Origin: Steroidobacter gossypii
GTDB lineage: Bacteria; Pseudomonadota; Gammaproteobacteria; Steroidobacterales; Steroidobacteraceae
Direction of reading: 5' to 3'
NCBI RefSeq assembly: GCF_016801985.1
Contig: NZ_JAEVLS010000001.1
Span: forward strand, 1,647,620-1,711,619
Length of the DNA stretch: 64,000 nt
Shown: positions 38,898-46,480 of the stretch, one piece after another
Layout of the letters: every line of letters begins with the position of its first letter
How positions within the stretch are numbered: the stretch's first letter is position 1
Position numbers and translations under genes: made by a program
Notes under the pieces: generated by a model
Databases searched by the model: none
Seen by the model: the letters and a program-made list of their open reading frames with translations, nothing else
What the model was told of the DNA's origin: nothing

Positions 38898-41800
38898 ATG
38901 CTCTGGGAATTTTTCCGCTTCGAGCTGCGTTACCAGCTTCGGTCGCCGCTGCCGTGGGTGATCGCGCTGGTATTCGCGCTACTGGCTTTCGCTGCGACCA
39001 CCAGCGACATCATCACCATCGGGGAGGGCATCGGCAACGTTCATCGGAACGCGCCGTATGTGATTCTCACGTTTCTCGATGTGTTTTCGACGCTCGGCAT
39101 GTTCGTGGCCGTGGCGCTGATGGCCCAGCCGCTGTTGCGCGACTTTGAAATGGGTACGGAAGAGCTGTTCTTCAGCAAGCCTGTGCGCAAGTCGAGTTAT
39201 CTGTGGGGCCGTTTTGCAGCGGGCTGGACCATGGCGGTGATCGTGATGGTCATCACCACGCTCGGCATGATTCTAGGCTCGTTCATGCCTTGGATCGATC
39301 CGCAGCGGCTCGGGCCATTCTCGTGGCAGCCGTATCTTTGGGGCTTGGGCGTCATCGTCATTCCCAACCTGCTGTTCGCCGGTGGGTTGCTGGCCTTGCT
39401 GGCCGTGACCACGCGGCGGCTGCTGTTGGTGTTTCTGGGCGTGGTGGCCTTTCTGGTGTTGTGGTCCATCGCCGGTTCTCTGGCCGAAGACATTCAATAC
39501 GACACCATCTCCGCGCTCATCGATCCGCTGGGTGGCGAAGCCATCTCGCAGGTGATGCGTTACTGGTCGGTCGCCGAACGCAATGTGCAGTTGCCGGAGG
39601 TCACTGGGCTGGTGCTGCTGAATCGGCTGCTCTGGACGGGTGTGGCCATCGTGCTGCTGGTCGCCACGCAGCTGCTCTTCAAGCCTCAGCGAAAGCGCGC
39701 GAAGCAACGTTGGTGGCAACGTTCGCGGCAGCTGGAGGATGGCGCGATCCCGTCTTCGAGCGCCGTCGCTCGATCTGCGGTGGCGCTCCCGGCGGCGCCT
39801 CGAAAGTTCGACAGCGCGACCGCGTTCGGCCAGTTCACGCACCTGGTCTGGTTCGATACCAAGGCGGTGCTCAGGAGCATTCCGTTCCTGGTGCTGCTGG
39901 CATTCGGGATGTTCAATTATCTGGGCGGCTCGCTCGCCATGGACAACATGTTCGGCACGCCGATCTATCCAGTCACGGCGCTGATGATGGAGTCCATGCA
40001 GGGCAGCTATCAGTTTCTGCTGATCATCATCGTGACCTTCTATGCCGGCGACGTGTTGTGGCGCGAGCGCGATGCCAGGATGTCGGAAGTGACCGATGCG
40101 CTGCCGGTGCCGAACTGGGTACCGTTGTTGGCCAAGCTTGGCGCGATCACGGCAGTGGTGATCGCGTTCATTTTCTTCGGCGTGCTCGCGGCCATGGGCT
40201 TCCAGCTGTGGCACGGCTACACCAATCTCGAGCCGCTGTTGTATCTGCAGGCGGCGGTCATCGACGCCTGGCCGTTCGTGCTGATGGGTGTGCTTGCGTT
40301 GTTTCTGCAGATCATCAGCAATCAGAAGTTCCTCGGCTATCTGCTGCTCATCCTGGTGCTGCTGGCGCAGATCGTGCTCAGCCAGATCGGTTACGAGCAC
40401 AACCTGTATCTCTACGCCGGCGCGCCGTTCATGACGTACTCGGACATGAACGGCTATGGTCATCTGCTCGAGCCGTGGGCCTGGTTCCAAAGCTACTGGA
40501 CCCTGTTTGCCGCGGTGTTGGTGGTGCTGGCGAATGCATTCTGGGTGCGTGGCACCGCCTCGAAATGGAGCACGCGCTGGCGGCAGGCGCTCAGAGAGAT
40601 GCGTGGTTCGCAGAGCGCGGTGCTCGCGTCGCTGGTGATTGCGTTGGTGCTCACTGGCGGTTGGATCTTCTATAACACCAACGTAGTGAACGAATATCTG
40701 CCCGAAGACGTGGCACTGGATCGACAGGCGCACTTCGAAAAGCAATATCGCCAGTTCAAAGGGCTGCCGCAGCCACGCATCGTCGACGTGCGGGCGGATG
40801 TGGACATCTTCCCTGAACAGCGCCGGTACGAGATCCGCGGCCACTATCGGTTGATCAACAAACACGAGGCGCCGATTCCCGAGTTGCACGTTTACACCCA
40901 AGTGGGCTCACGGCTGCGAGTTACGGCGCCCGCTGGCTTGGTGGTGAAGCATGAAGACCGTGCAGCCGGCATGAGGATCTATGCGTTGCCTGAGCCGCTG
41001 GCTGCCGGCGCTGCGCTCGATTTCCAATTCGTTCTCGAACGAGCAGAGCGCGGCTTCACCAACAACGGCATGCCGGCGTCGACCGGTGCGGGCGACATGC
41101 GGTCCACGCTCAACGCCAATGGCACCTTCTTCAACAGCAACGAGCTGCCGCACTTCGGTTACGACGAATCGCGGCAGATCCTGGATCGCAACGAGCGTCG
41201 CAAGCGCGGTCTGGGTGAAGTGCCGCGCAAAGCGAAGCTGGAAGACGAGCAGGCGCGCTACAGCATGGGCATGGTCGATTCGGACTGGATCAACTTCGAA
41301 GCTACGGTGAGCACCAGCGCGGACCAGATCGCGCTTGCCCCGGGCTACCTGCAGCGCGAATGGGTGGAGAACGGTCGGCGCTATTTCCATTACAGGATGG
41401 ATCAGCCGATGCTGCCGTTCTATTGTTTCCTGTCGGCTCGCTGGGAGGTGAGGCGCGGCGAGTGGAACGGTCTGCCCATCGAAATCTATCACCATCCCAA
41501 ACACGCCTATAACGTCGATCGAATGATCGATGCGGCTCGCAAGTCGCTCGACTATTTCACGGTCAATTTCTCGCCGTATCAGCACAAGCAGGTGCGCATT
41601 CTGGAGTTTCCGCGCTATGCGAAGTTTGCGCAGAGCTTTGCGAACACGATTCCGTTCTCGGAGAGCATCGGCTTTATTGCCGATCTGAGAGATCCGGAAG
41701 ACATCGACTATGTGTTCTACGTGACTGCTCACGAGATGGCGCATCAATGGTGGGCGCATCAAGTCATCGGCGCGGATGTGCAGGGGCAGACCATGCTCAT

Positions 41801-42557
41801 GGAGTCGTTGTCGCAGTACTCGGCGCTCATGGTCATGGAGAAGGAGTACGGTCGCGAGCACATGCGTCGCTTCCTCAAGTACGAGCTGGATCGTTATCTA
41901 CGAGGACGTGGCGGCGAGCTGATCGAAGAGTTGCCACTGATGCGGGTTGAAGATCAGCAGTACATTCACTACGCCAAAGGTTCGCTGGTGCTGTATCGGC
42001 TGCGGGACGAGATCGGCGAGGAGAATCTCAATCGGGCGCTGGCCAATTACATTCGCGACAAGGCGTTCCAGCAGGCGCCGTACACGACGACGCTCGAGCT
42101 GCTCGATTACATTCGTGCGCAGGCGCCTTTGGACAAGCACACGCTCATCGATGAGTTGTTGGCGAAGATCATCTTCTACGACAACCGCGTGGTCTCGGTC
42201 TCGGTGACTCCGCGCGATGGTAAGTTCGATGTGACCATCGAGTATGAGGCGGCCAAGCGTGAGAGTGATGGCATGGGGCGGGAGACTGACGTCGCCTTGG
42301 ACGATTTCATCGAAGTCGGTGTGTTCGCTCGCGTTCCCGGCGCGAGTGAGCGCGATGAAGAGGTGCTGTACCTCGAGCGCCGCCACATCACTCAGCCTCG
42401 CGGCTCGCTCACAGTGACCGTCGACGCCATGCCCTATGACGTGGGTGTCGATCCTTACAACAAGCTCATCGATCGGTTGCCGGATGACAATCGGAAGGTT
42501 GTGAAGGCGGGGGTGGCGAGTGCTTCCTTGCCGGAGCAGCAGCAGAGTAAGAGTTAG
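38898..42557 (+). CDS. ABC permease fused to M1-family metallopeptidase
   Basis: The 1219-residue fusion has ABC2-type permease segments in two blocks of about six helices (residues about 15-270 and 315-560) and one more helix near 585. A large extracytoplasmic M1 aminopeptidase domain follows. The zinc site HEMAH is at H945-H949 with the third ligand in MESLSQY at E969, so 19 residues separate H949 from the Glu rather than the canonical 18. I recall the same spacing in related fusions, so it appears to be a family trait. The GAMEN substrate motif of soluble M1 enzymes is replaced by NTIPFSES. The physical link suggests peptide processing coupled to transport, but the substrate is unknown. 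Confidence 0.9.
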   Translation: MLWEFFRFELRYQLRSPLPWVIALVFALLAFAATTSDIITIGEGIGNVHRNAPYVILTFLDVFSTLGMFVAVALMAQPLLRDFEMGTEELFFSKPVRKSSYLWGRFAAGWTMAVIVMVITTLGMILGSFMPWIDPQRLGPFSWQPYLWGLGVIVIPNLLFAGGLLALLAVTTRRLLLVFLGVVAFLVLWSIAGSLAEDIQYDTISALIDPLGGEAISQVMRYWSVAERNVQLPEVTGLVLLNRLLWTGVAIVLLVATQLLFKPQRKRAKQRWWQRSRQLEDGAIPSSSAVARSAVALPAAPRKFDSATAFGQFTHLVWFDTKAVLRSIPFLVLLAFGMFNYLGGSLAMDNMFGTPIYPVTALMMESMQGSYQFLLIIIVTFYAGDVLWRERDARMSEVTDALPVPNWVPLLAKLGAITAVVIAFIFFGVLAAMGFQLWHGYTNLEPLLYLQAAVIDAWPFVLMGVLALFLQIISNQKFLGYLLLILVLLAQIVLSQIGYEHNLYLYAGAPFMTYSDMNGYGHLLEPWAWFQSYWTLFAAVLVVLANAFWVRGTASKWSTRWRQALREMRGSQSAVLASLVIALVLTGGWIFYNTNVVNEYLPEDVALDRQAHFEKQYRQFKGLPQPRIVDVRADVDIFPEQRRYEIRGHYRLINKHEAPIPELHVYTQVGSRLRVTAPAGLVVKHEDRAAGMRIYALPEPLAAGAALDFQFVLERAERGFTNNGMPASTGAGDMRSTLNANGTFFNSNELPHFGYDESRQILDRNERRKRGLGEVPRKAKLEDEQARYSMGMVDSDWINFEATVSTSADQIALAPGYLQREWVENGRRYFHYRMDQPMLPFYCFLSARWEVRRGEWNGLPIEIYHHPKHAYNVDRMIDAARKSLDYFTVNFSPYQHKQVRILEFPRYAKFAQSFANTIPFSESIGFIADLRDPEDIDYVFYVTAHEMAHQWWAHQVIGADVQGQTMLMESLSQYSALMVMEKEYGREHMRRFLKYELDRYLRGRGGELIEELPLMRVEDQQYIHYAKGSLVLYRLRDEIGEENLNRALANYIRDKAFQQAPYTTTLELLDYIRAQAPLDKHTLIDELLAKIIFYDNRVVSVSVTPRDGKFDVTIEYEAAKRESDGMGRETDVALDDFIEVGVFARVPGASERDEEVLYLERRHITQPRGSLTVTVDAMPYDVGVDPYNKLIDRLPDDNRKVVKAGVASASLPEQQQSKS

Positions 42558-42789
42558 GTCGGTGGCTTGCAGCGCCGGGGCGGGGTATCTCCTCCTCGGC
42601 ACCGCTGTACCCGCCGCGCGTCGCTTGTACATCCTTGTAGCGCTAATGGGCCGACATTGCGCTTCGCAGTCCTGCTCCGCGCAAGCCCAGGGTGTCCATC
42701 CATGTACACCCGCTCGGCGGAGCGAAGCGGTGCTTCGCTGAAAGGCGCCGCCGAGCCCCTGTCGGATGCGCGGCGGTGGTATCGGCTGA
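42558..42789. repeat. REP-like palindromic intergenic region between convergent genes
   Basis: No gene is supported here. One near-perfect hairpin spans 42690-42711 (GGGTGTCCAT with ATGTACACCC, one mismatch). It is followed by a nested pair: outer stem CTCGGCGG/CCGCCGAG (42713-42720 with 42748-42755) and inner stem AGCGAAGC/GCTTCGCT (42721-42728 with 42732-42739). An imperfect third hairpin around TGTACATCCTTGTA lies near 42626. The CATCC(A/T)TG core is shared with the hairpin at 51745-51762. It lies at the end of the permease-M1 gene and before the convergent pirin gene, so it may also stop transcription. Confidence 0.6.
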
Positions 42790-43710
42790 TCAGGTTCGCG
42801 GTGGAATCAAGCCGAAGCGGCCGCTCTGGTAATCGCGGAACGCTTGCTCGATTTCCTCGCGCGTGTTCATTACGAACGGGCCATACCTTGCCACCGGCTC
42901 GTTCAACGGCTTGCCGGAGAGAAGCAAAATCTCCGCCGGGCCGGAAGCATCACCGGCCACGCTCAGTTGTACCGAGTCGCCGGAGCCGAGCAACGCCGCC
43001 TGGCCTTCGGCGACGGCGCGCTGATCGCTGCCGATCGTCGCGTTGCCTTTGAACACGTACACGAGGCCGCTCTGCTCGGCGGGCACCGATTGCAACAACT
43101 CACCACCTGGTTGGATGGTGAAGTGAAGCATCTGAATCGGCACTCGAGTGTCGATGCGCGCAGCCTTGCCGCAAGACTCGCCGGCGATGACGCGAACGAG
43201 GACGCGGCCGTCAGGCGTTGTCGCCTGCGGAATATCCGTGGCTCGCAAGGTCTGATAGCGCGGCGTCATCATCTTGTCGACGGCCGGCAGATTGACCCAG
43301 ATCTGGAAACCCTCCTGCAAACCGCCTTCGCGATGGAAGCGCTCGGTGGGCATCTCGGAATGGATCACGCCGCCGCCGGCGGTCATCCACTGCACGTCGC
43401 CCGGACGCAGTACGTCGGCGTTGCCGAACGAGTCGCGATGCTCGTTCTCACCGGCCAGCACGTAAGTGACGGTTTCGAAGCCGCGATGCGGATGATCCGG
43501 CGCGCCGATCGGGCCGCCGGGCGGCCATGTCACGGGGCCGAGGTGATCGATCAGCAGGAACGGATCGAAGTGGCTGAAGCCGGGCGTTGGAAATGGCCGG
43601 CGCACCGGAAAGCCGCCGCCTTCCAGCGTGCTCACGGACTGCACCAGTCGGGCCACGCGCCGAGGCTCGGCGGGGGAAGTCGTCGAAGCTAAGGTGTTGA
43701 TGGCGTTCAT
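42790..43710 (-). CDS. pirin family protein
   Basis: The 306-residue bicupin of the pirin family has the N-terminal cupin metal motif HPHRGFETVTYVLAGENEHRD, the expected His and Glu ligands. GDVQWMTAGGGVIHSEMP and FQIWVNLPAVDKMMTPRYQ follow. Bacterial pirins have been linked to quercetinase-like activity or redox regulation; which applies here is open. The gene is convergent with the ABC-M1 operon across the REP-like region. Confidence 0.92.
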   Translation of the reverse strand: MNAINTLASTTSPAEPRRVARLVQSVSTLEGGGFPVRRPFPTPGFSHFDPFLLIDHLGPVTWPPGGPIGAPDHPHRGFETVTYVLAGENEHRDSFGNADVLRPGDVQWMTAGGGVIHSEMPTERFHREGGLQEGFQIWVNLPAVDKMMTPRYQTLRATDIPQATTPDGRVLVRVIAGESCGKAARIDTRVPIQMLHFTIQPGGELLQSVPAEQSGLVYVFKGNATIGSDQRAVAEGQAALLGSGDSVQLSVAGDASGPAEILLLSGKPLNEPVARYGPFVMNTREEIEQAFRDYQSGRFGLIPPRT

Positions 43711-43946
43711 GGGAGTATCCTGACACGCTTGTCGAGGCGCATCTGCGGCCTACAAGGCATGACAGTTATCACGCCGCAGCATGCATCGTGAAATCTGCGA
43801 GGCCGGCGGGCACCTCGATCCGATGGCCGTTCGCGAGCGAGTCGTCCGCCGGCGACTACTGTGTTCGGAGCGGCGACGCGTTAATCTCGTGACTTTGCTC
43901 ACACATTGACCGGGCGCTCCGCCGCCGCCACTGACGAGGGTTCTCG

Positions 43947-44378
43947 ATGACCGCCAGAATGCTGGTCAATATCGACGTTGACGACCTGGCCAAGGCCACC
44001 GACTTCTATTGCAAAGCTTTCAACCTGCACGTCGGCCGCCGCTTCGGCACTGACGCTGTCGAGCTGCTGGGCGCGACGTCGCCCATCTATCTGCTGGTGA
44101 AGCCCAACGGCACCGTGGCTTCCGCAACCAGCCGGCACCTGCGCTCCTATGCGCGTCACTGGACGCCGGTGCACCTGGATTTCGTGGTCGACGAAATCGA
44201 AGGCGCCCTGGATCGGGCGCGCAACGCCGGCGCCCGACTCGAGACCCAGGTCAAGACCAACAACTGGGGCAAGATCGCCATGCTCGCCGACCCGTTCGGC
44301 CACGGCATCTGCCTGATCGAATTCATCGGCCGCGGCTACGACGAAATCGCTACCCAGAACGATTCGAAACAGCGGTGA
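43947..44378 (+). CDS. VOC (glyoxalase/dioxygenase fold) family protein
   Basis: The protein has 143 residues from ATG 43947, preceded by GAGGG. It contains two beta-alpha-beta-beta-beta units: MLVNIDVDDLAKATDFYCKA (first metal-strand position), then WTPVHLDFVVDEIEGALDRA with a His ligand, and ADPFGHGICLIEFIGRG at the end. The overall pattern matches VOC superfamily lyase/dioxygenase proteins. The substrate is unknown. It is followed after 4 bases by the Cys-rich gene, so the two are probably an operon. Confidence 0.88.
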   Translation: MTARMLVNIDVDDLAKATDFYCKAFNLHVGRRFGTDAVELLGATSPIYLLVKPNGTVASATSRHLRSYARHWTPVHLDFVVDEIEGALDRARNAGARLETQVKTNNWGKIAMLADPFGHGICLIEFIGRGYDEIATQNDSKQR

Positions 44379-44382
44379 CACC

Positions 44383-44772
44383 GTGGCGCCCACGGCTGGC
44401 TTAGTTTGCTGGAAATGCGGCGCTTCCCTCGCAGACCTGACGCTGCCCTTGCGCCGCCTCGAAGAATGCCGTCAATGTCACGCCGAGCTTCACGTTTGCA
44501 AGCTGTGCGAGTGGTACAGCCTCAGCGTCGCCAAGCACTGTCGCGAGACTGTGGCCGAGGAAGTCAAAGATAAGGAGCGCGCGAACTTCTGCGACTACTT
44601 CAAACCCCGCCCGGACGCCTATTCCACCAGCAACACCGCCGCCGCCACCCAAGCCCAAGCCGAACTCGACGCTCTATTCGGCCGCCCGAAACAAGCCGAC
44701 CCCACACCCCAACCCTCCGCGGCCGACAAAGCCCGCGCCGAACTAGAAGCGCTGTTTGGCAAAAAGAAATAA
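44383..44772 (+). CDS. zinc-ribbon-like Cys-rich protein with repeated AELxALFG motif
   Basis: The protein has 129 residues from GTG 44383. The N-terminal half has three CxxC pairs (C9 to C12, then CRQC and CKLC), plus further Cys in KHCRET and NFCDYF, consistent with a metal-binding ribbon. The C-terminal half is Ala/Gln/Pro-rich and contains the motif AQAELDALFG and again ARAELEALFG at the very end, spaced by about 30 residues, which looks like a short interaction peptide repeated twice. I do not recognise a named family. It is coupled to the upstream VOC gene. Confidence 0.7.
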   Translation: MAPTAGLVCWKCGASLADLTLPLRRLEECRQCHAELHVCKLCEWYSLSVAKHCRETVAEEVKDKERANFCDYFKPRPDAYSTSNTAAATQAQAELDALFGRPKQADPTPQPSAADKARAELEALFGKKK

Positions 44773-44818
44773 ACCGCGCTCACACCCTCTCACTCGCCAT
44801 CCAAGAGGCCTGAGCAGC

Positions 44819-44857
44819 TCCGCAGGCCACTGACGCCTCTCTTCCGCAGGCCACTGA
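44819..44857. repeat. 15-bp direct repeat in tail-to-tail gap
   Basis: TCCGCAGGCCACTGA occurs at 44819-44833 and again at 44843-44857. The first copy also forms the right arm of a GGCCTG/CAGGCC stem (44807-44812 with 44823-44828). The gap lies between the convergent Cys-rich and LysR-type genes, so a termination role is possible; no T-run is present. Confidence 0.5.
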
Positions 44858-44866
44858 GGTGACAAA

Positions 44867-45775
44867 CTAATCGCTGGGCGGCGGATAAACATCGTGCGAA
44901 GACTTCGACTCCTTCTCCAGCCACTCCATGACCCCGGCAAGCATCGGGTCATTGAGCCGGCGTGGCAGGCACACCGCGTAGATCGAGTACTCGGACTTCA
45001 CTTCCGTCTCGAAGACCTTCACCAATCGCCCTGCCGCGAGCTCGCCAGCAGCGAACACTTCCGAAGCGAGCCCAACACCCTGACCCTCCAGCGTCGCCTG
45101 AAGCAGCGAATTGCGATCGCCGCAGATAATCCCGCGCCGAGGATTGACGTTCTTGGCTCCAACCGCCTCGAGCCAACGAGTCCAGCTGCGATAAGAATCA
45201 TCGTGCAATAAAGTGAAGTGCCGCAGATCGTTGATGTTCTTCAACGGCGGCCCGCCCTTCAGCAGCGCCGGCGCGCACACCACGATCTCGCGCGGCCGGA
45301 ACAACGGCACAACGTGCAGCCCCGGGTAATTGCCACGCCCGAAACGAATGCCGATATCGACATCTTCGCGCGCAAAGTCCACCAGCTGCGCCGTCGTAAT
45401 AACTTGAAGATCCACGTCCGGGAACAACATAGAGAACGTTCGCAACCGAGGCATCAGCCAGCGAGCGTTGAAAGAAGAGAACGTCGACACGGTCAGCTTC
45501 CGCCGCACCGTCGGCGTGGATACATCTTCGAGCGCCGACGCCAGTCGGTCGAAGGCGGCACGGGTGCCTTCAGCCAAGAGGGCGCCCTGAGCCGTCAGCC
45601 GCAAGCCGCGCGGCAAACGTTCGAACAGCTTCACCCCCAGCCGCTCTTCCAGCTGCTTCACCTGCCGGCTGACGGCCGCATGGGTGACGTTCATTTCCTC
45701 CGCCGCGGCGCTCAGGTTCAGGTTCCGGGCGGCCACATCGAAAGCCCGCAGGGGGCCCACTGGGATGCGCTTCAT
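44867..45775 (-). CDS. LysR-type regulator, GcvA-like
   Basis: The 302-residue regulator has an N-terminal wHTH, PLRAFDVAARNLNLSAAAEE then NVTHAAVSRQVKQLEERLGV, characteristic of the GcvA subgroup. A periplasmic-binding-like effector domain follows (LTVSTFSSFNARWLMPRLRT, DVDIGIRFGRGNYPG, GQGVGLASEVFAAGELAAGR). It is divergent from the tiny-gene operon at 45909-46480, which is therefore a possible target. The effector is unknown. Confidence 0.93.
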   Translation of the reverse strand: MKRIPVGPLRAFDVAARNLNLSAAAEEMNVTHAAVSRQVKQLEERLGVKLFERLPRGLRLTAQGALLAEGTRAAFDRLASALEDVSTPTVRRKLTVSTFSSFNARWLMPRLRTFSMLFPDVDLQVITTAQLVDFAREDVDIGIRFGRGNYPGLHVVPLFRPREIVVCAPALLKGGPPLKNINDLRHFTLLHDDSYRSWTRWLEAVGAKNVNPRRGIICGDRNSLLQATLEGQGVGLASEVFAAGELAAGRLVKVFETEVKSEYSIYAVCLPRRLNDPMLAGVMEWLEKESKSSHDVYPPPSD

Positions 45776-45800
45776 GACGGTCGCATAAATCGCTTCTGCT

Positions 45801-45830
45801 GTGACTTTAAATCATAGATCGCGGTCACAA
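45801..45830. promoter_or_regulatory. TGTGAC-N18-GTCACA inverted repeat, possible regulator site
   Basis: Perfect 6-bp arms (45801-45806 and 45825-45830) lie in the 133-bp gap between the GcvA-like gene and the divergent small genes. They bracket an AT-rich stretch TTTAAATCATAGAT that could hold a -10 element. The position fits an autoregulatory or target operator, but the match to LysR T-N11-A sites is loose. Confidence 0.35.
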
Positions 45831-45908
45831 AGTATCGCTATTCGCGGGAAAACGCCAGGACTACGCTACGTCTCCATAACCGAGATGCATATCTCAATGG
45901 AGGCTTCT

Positions 45909-46121
45909 ATGGACGAGTACCTGTTCATGACCCTGGCCAAGCTGAAAGCCGACCGACTGAAGCTGGAGCGTGAAGCGCGCCGCGCCGAGCCCGATCCCGA
46001 GCAGCTGCGACTGCAGTGGGCCGAGCCCGAGCCGCGCCGCGCGCCAGCCTCGCACCCGGTTCGGCAATCGCTTCTTGCCCGCTGGTTTTCACAGCAGCCT
46101 TTATGGAGGGAACAGTCATGA
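45909..46121 (+). CDS. small charged helical protein
   Basis: From ATG 45909 the protein has 70 residues (MDEYLFMTLAKLKADRLKLE). I chose this start because GGAGG ends 5 bases upstream; the longer frame back to 45801 lacks a signal. The first 30 residues form an amphipathic basic/acidic helix, followed by Pro/Arg-rich sequence and LLARWFSQQPLWREQS. No family recognised. Its TGA overlaps the next ATG (ATGA), so coupling is tight. Divergent from the LysR-type gene. Confidence 0.6.
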   Translation: MDEYLFMTLAKLKADRLKLEREARRAEPDPEQLRLQWAEPEPRRAPASHPVRQSLLARWFSQQPLWREQS

Positions 46122-46312
46122 GAACGTCACTGACATTGGTCGTGGCCGTGGCCATCAGCCTCGCTACGTTGAGCGTTCTGGAGTGGAACACTTACCGGCA
46201 TCTGCCCGCCGGGGAAGTGACCATCGTCCAGATCGAGGAACCGACTTCGGTCGCGCCGCTGGCGCAGGCCGAGCTCGACAGTCAGCGCGTGCGGACTGCC
46301 AACAGGCTGTAA
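46118..46312 (+). CDS. small single-helix membrane or exported protein
   Basis: The protein has 64 residues from ATG 46118 with GGAGGG upstream and a 4-base overlap with the preceding gene. The N-terminal hydrophobic segment (RTSLTLVVAVAISLATLSVL) could be a signal anchor. A short polar tail with VTIVQIEEPTSVAPL follows. It is unlike any family I know. Conservation of strong ribosome sites on all three tiny genes supports real translation. Confidence 0.6.
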   Translation: MRTSLTLVVAVAISLATLSVLEWNTYRHLPAGEVTIVQIEEPTSVAPLAQAELDSQRVRTANRL

Positions 46313-46342
46313 CGACTCAATCCTGGACTGGAGGGAATCGCC

Positions 46343-46480
46343 ATGGTCTTCGTATTGATCACCTTTACCGCGGCGCTGGTTCTGGATCTGGCGGTGCTGG
46401 CAATGTTGAAGATCGGTCTGCGCGATGCTCCGGGCGGCACTGATGCCACCGGCGCGTGGGGCCACCATCAGCCGTGCTGA
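46343..46480 (+). CDS. 45-residue single-pass membrane peptide
   Basis: This frame is too short for routine gene calling. It starts at ATG 46343 with GGAGGG 7 bases upstream and encodes MVFVLITFTAALVLDLAVLA, then MLKIGLRDAPGG and a short tail ending HHQPC. The hydrophobic stretch at residues 2-22 spans a membrane once. It lies 30 bases after the previous tiny gene. Its stop overlaps the end of the convergent MocR gene by 13 bases. Function unknown. Confidence 0.5.
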   Translation: MVFVLITFTAALVLDLAVLAMLKIGLRDAPGGTDATGAWGHHQPC

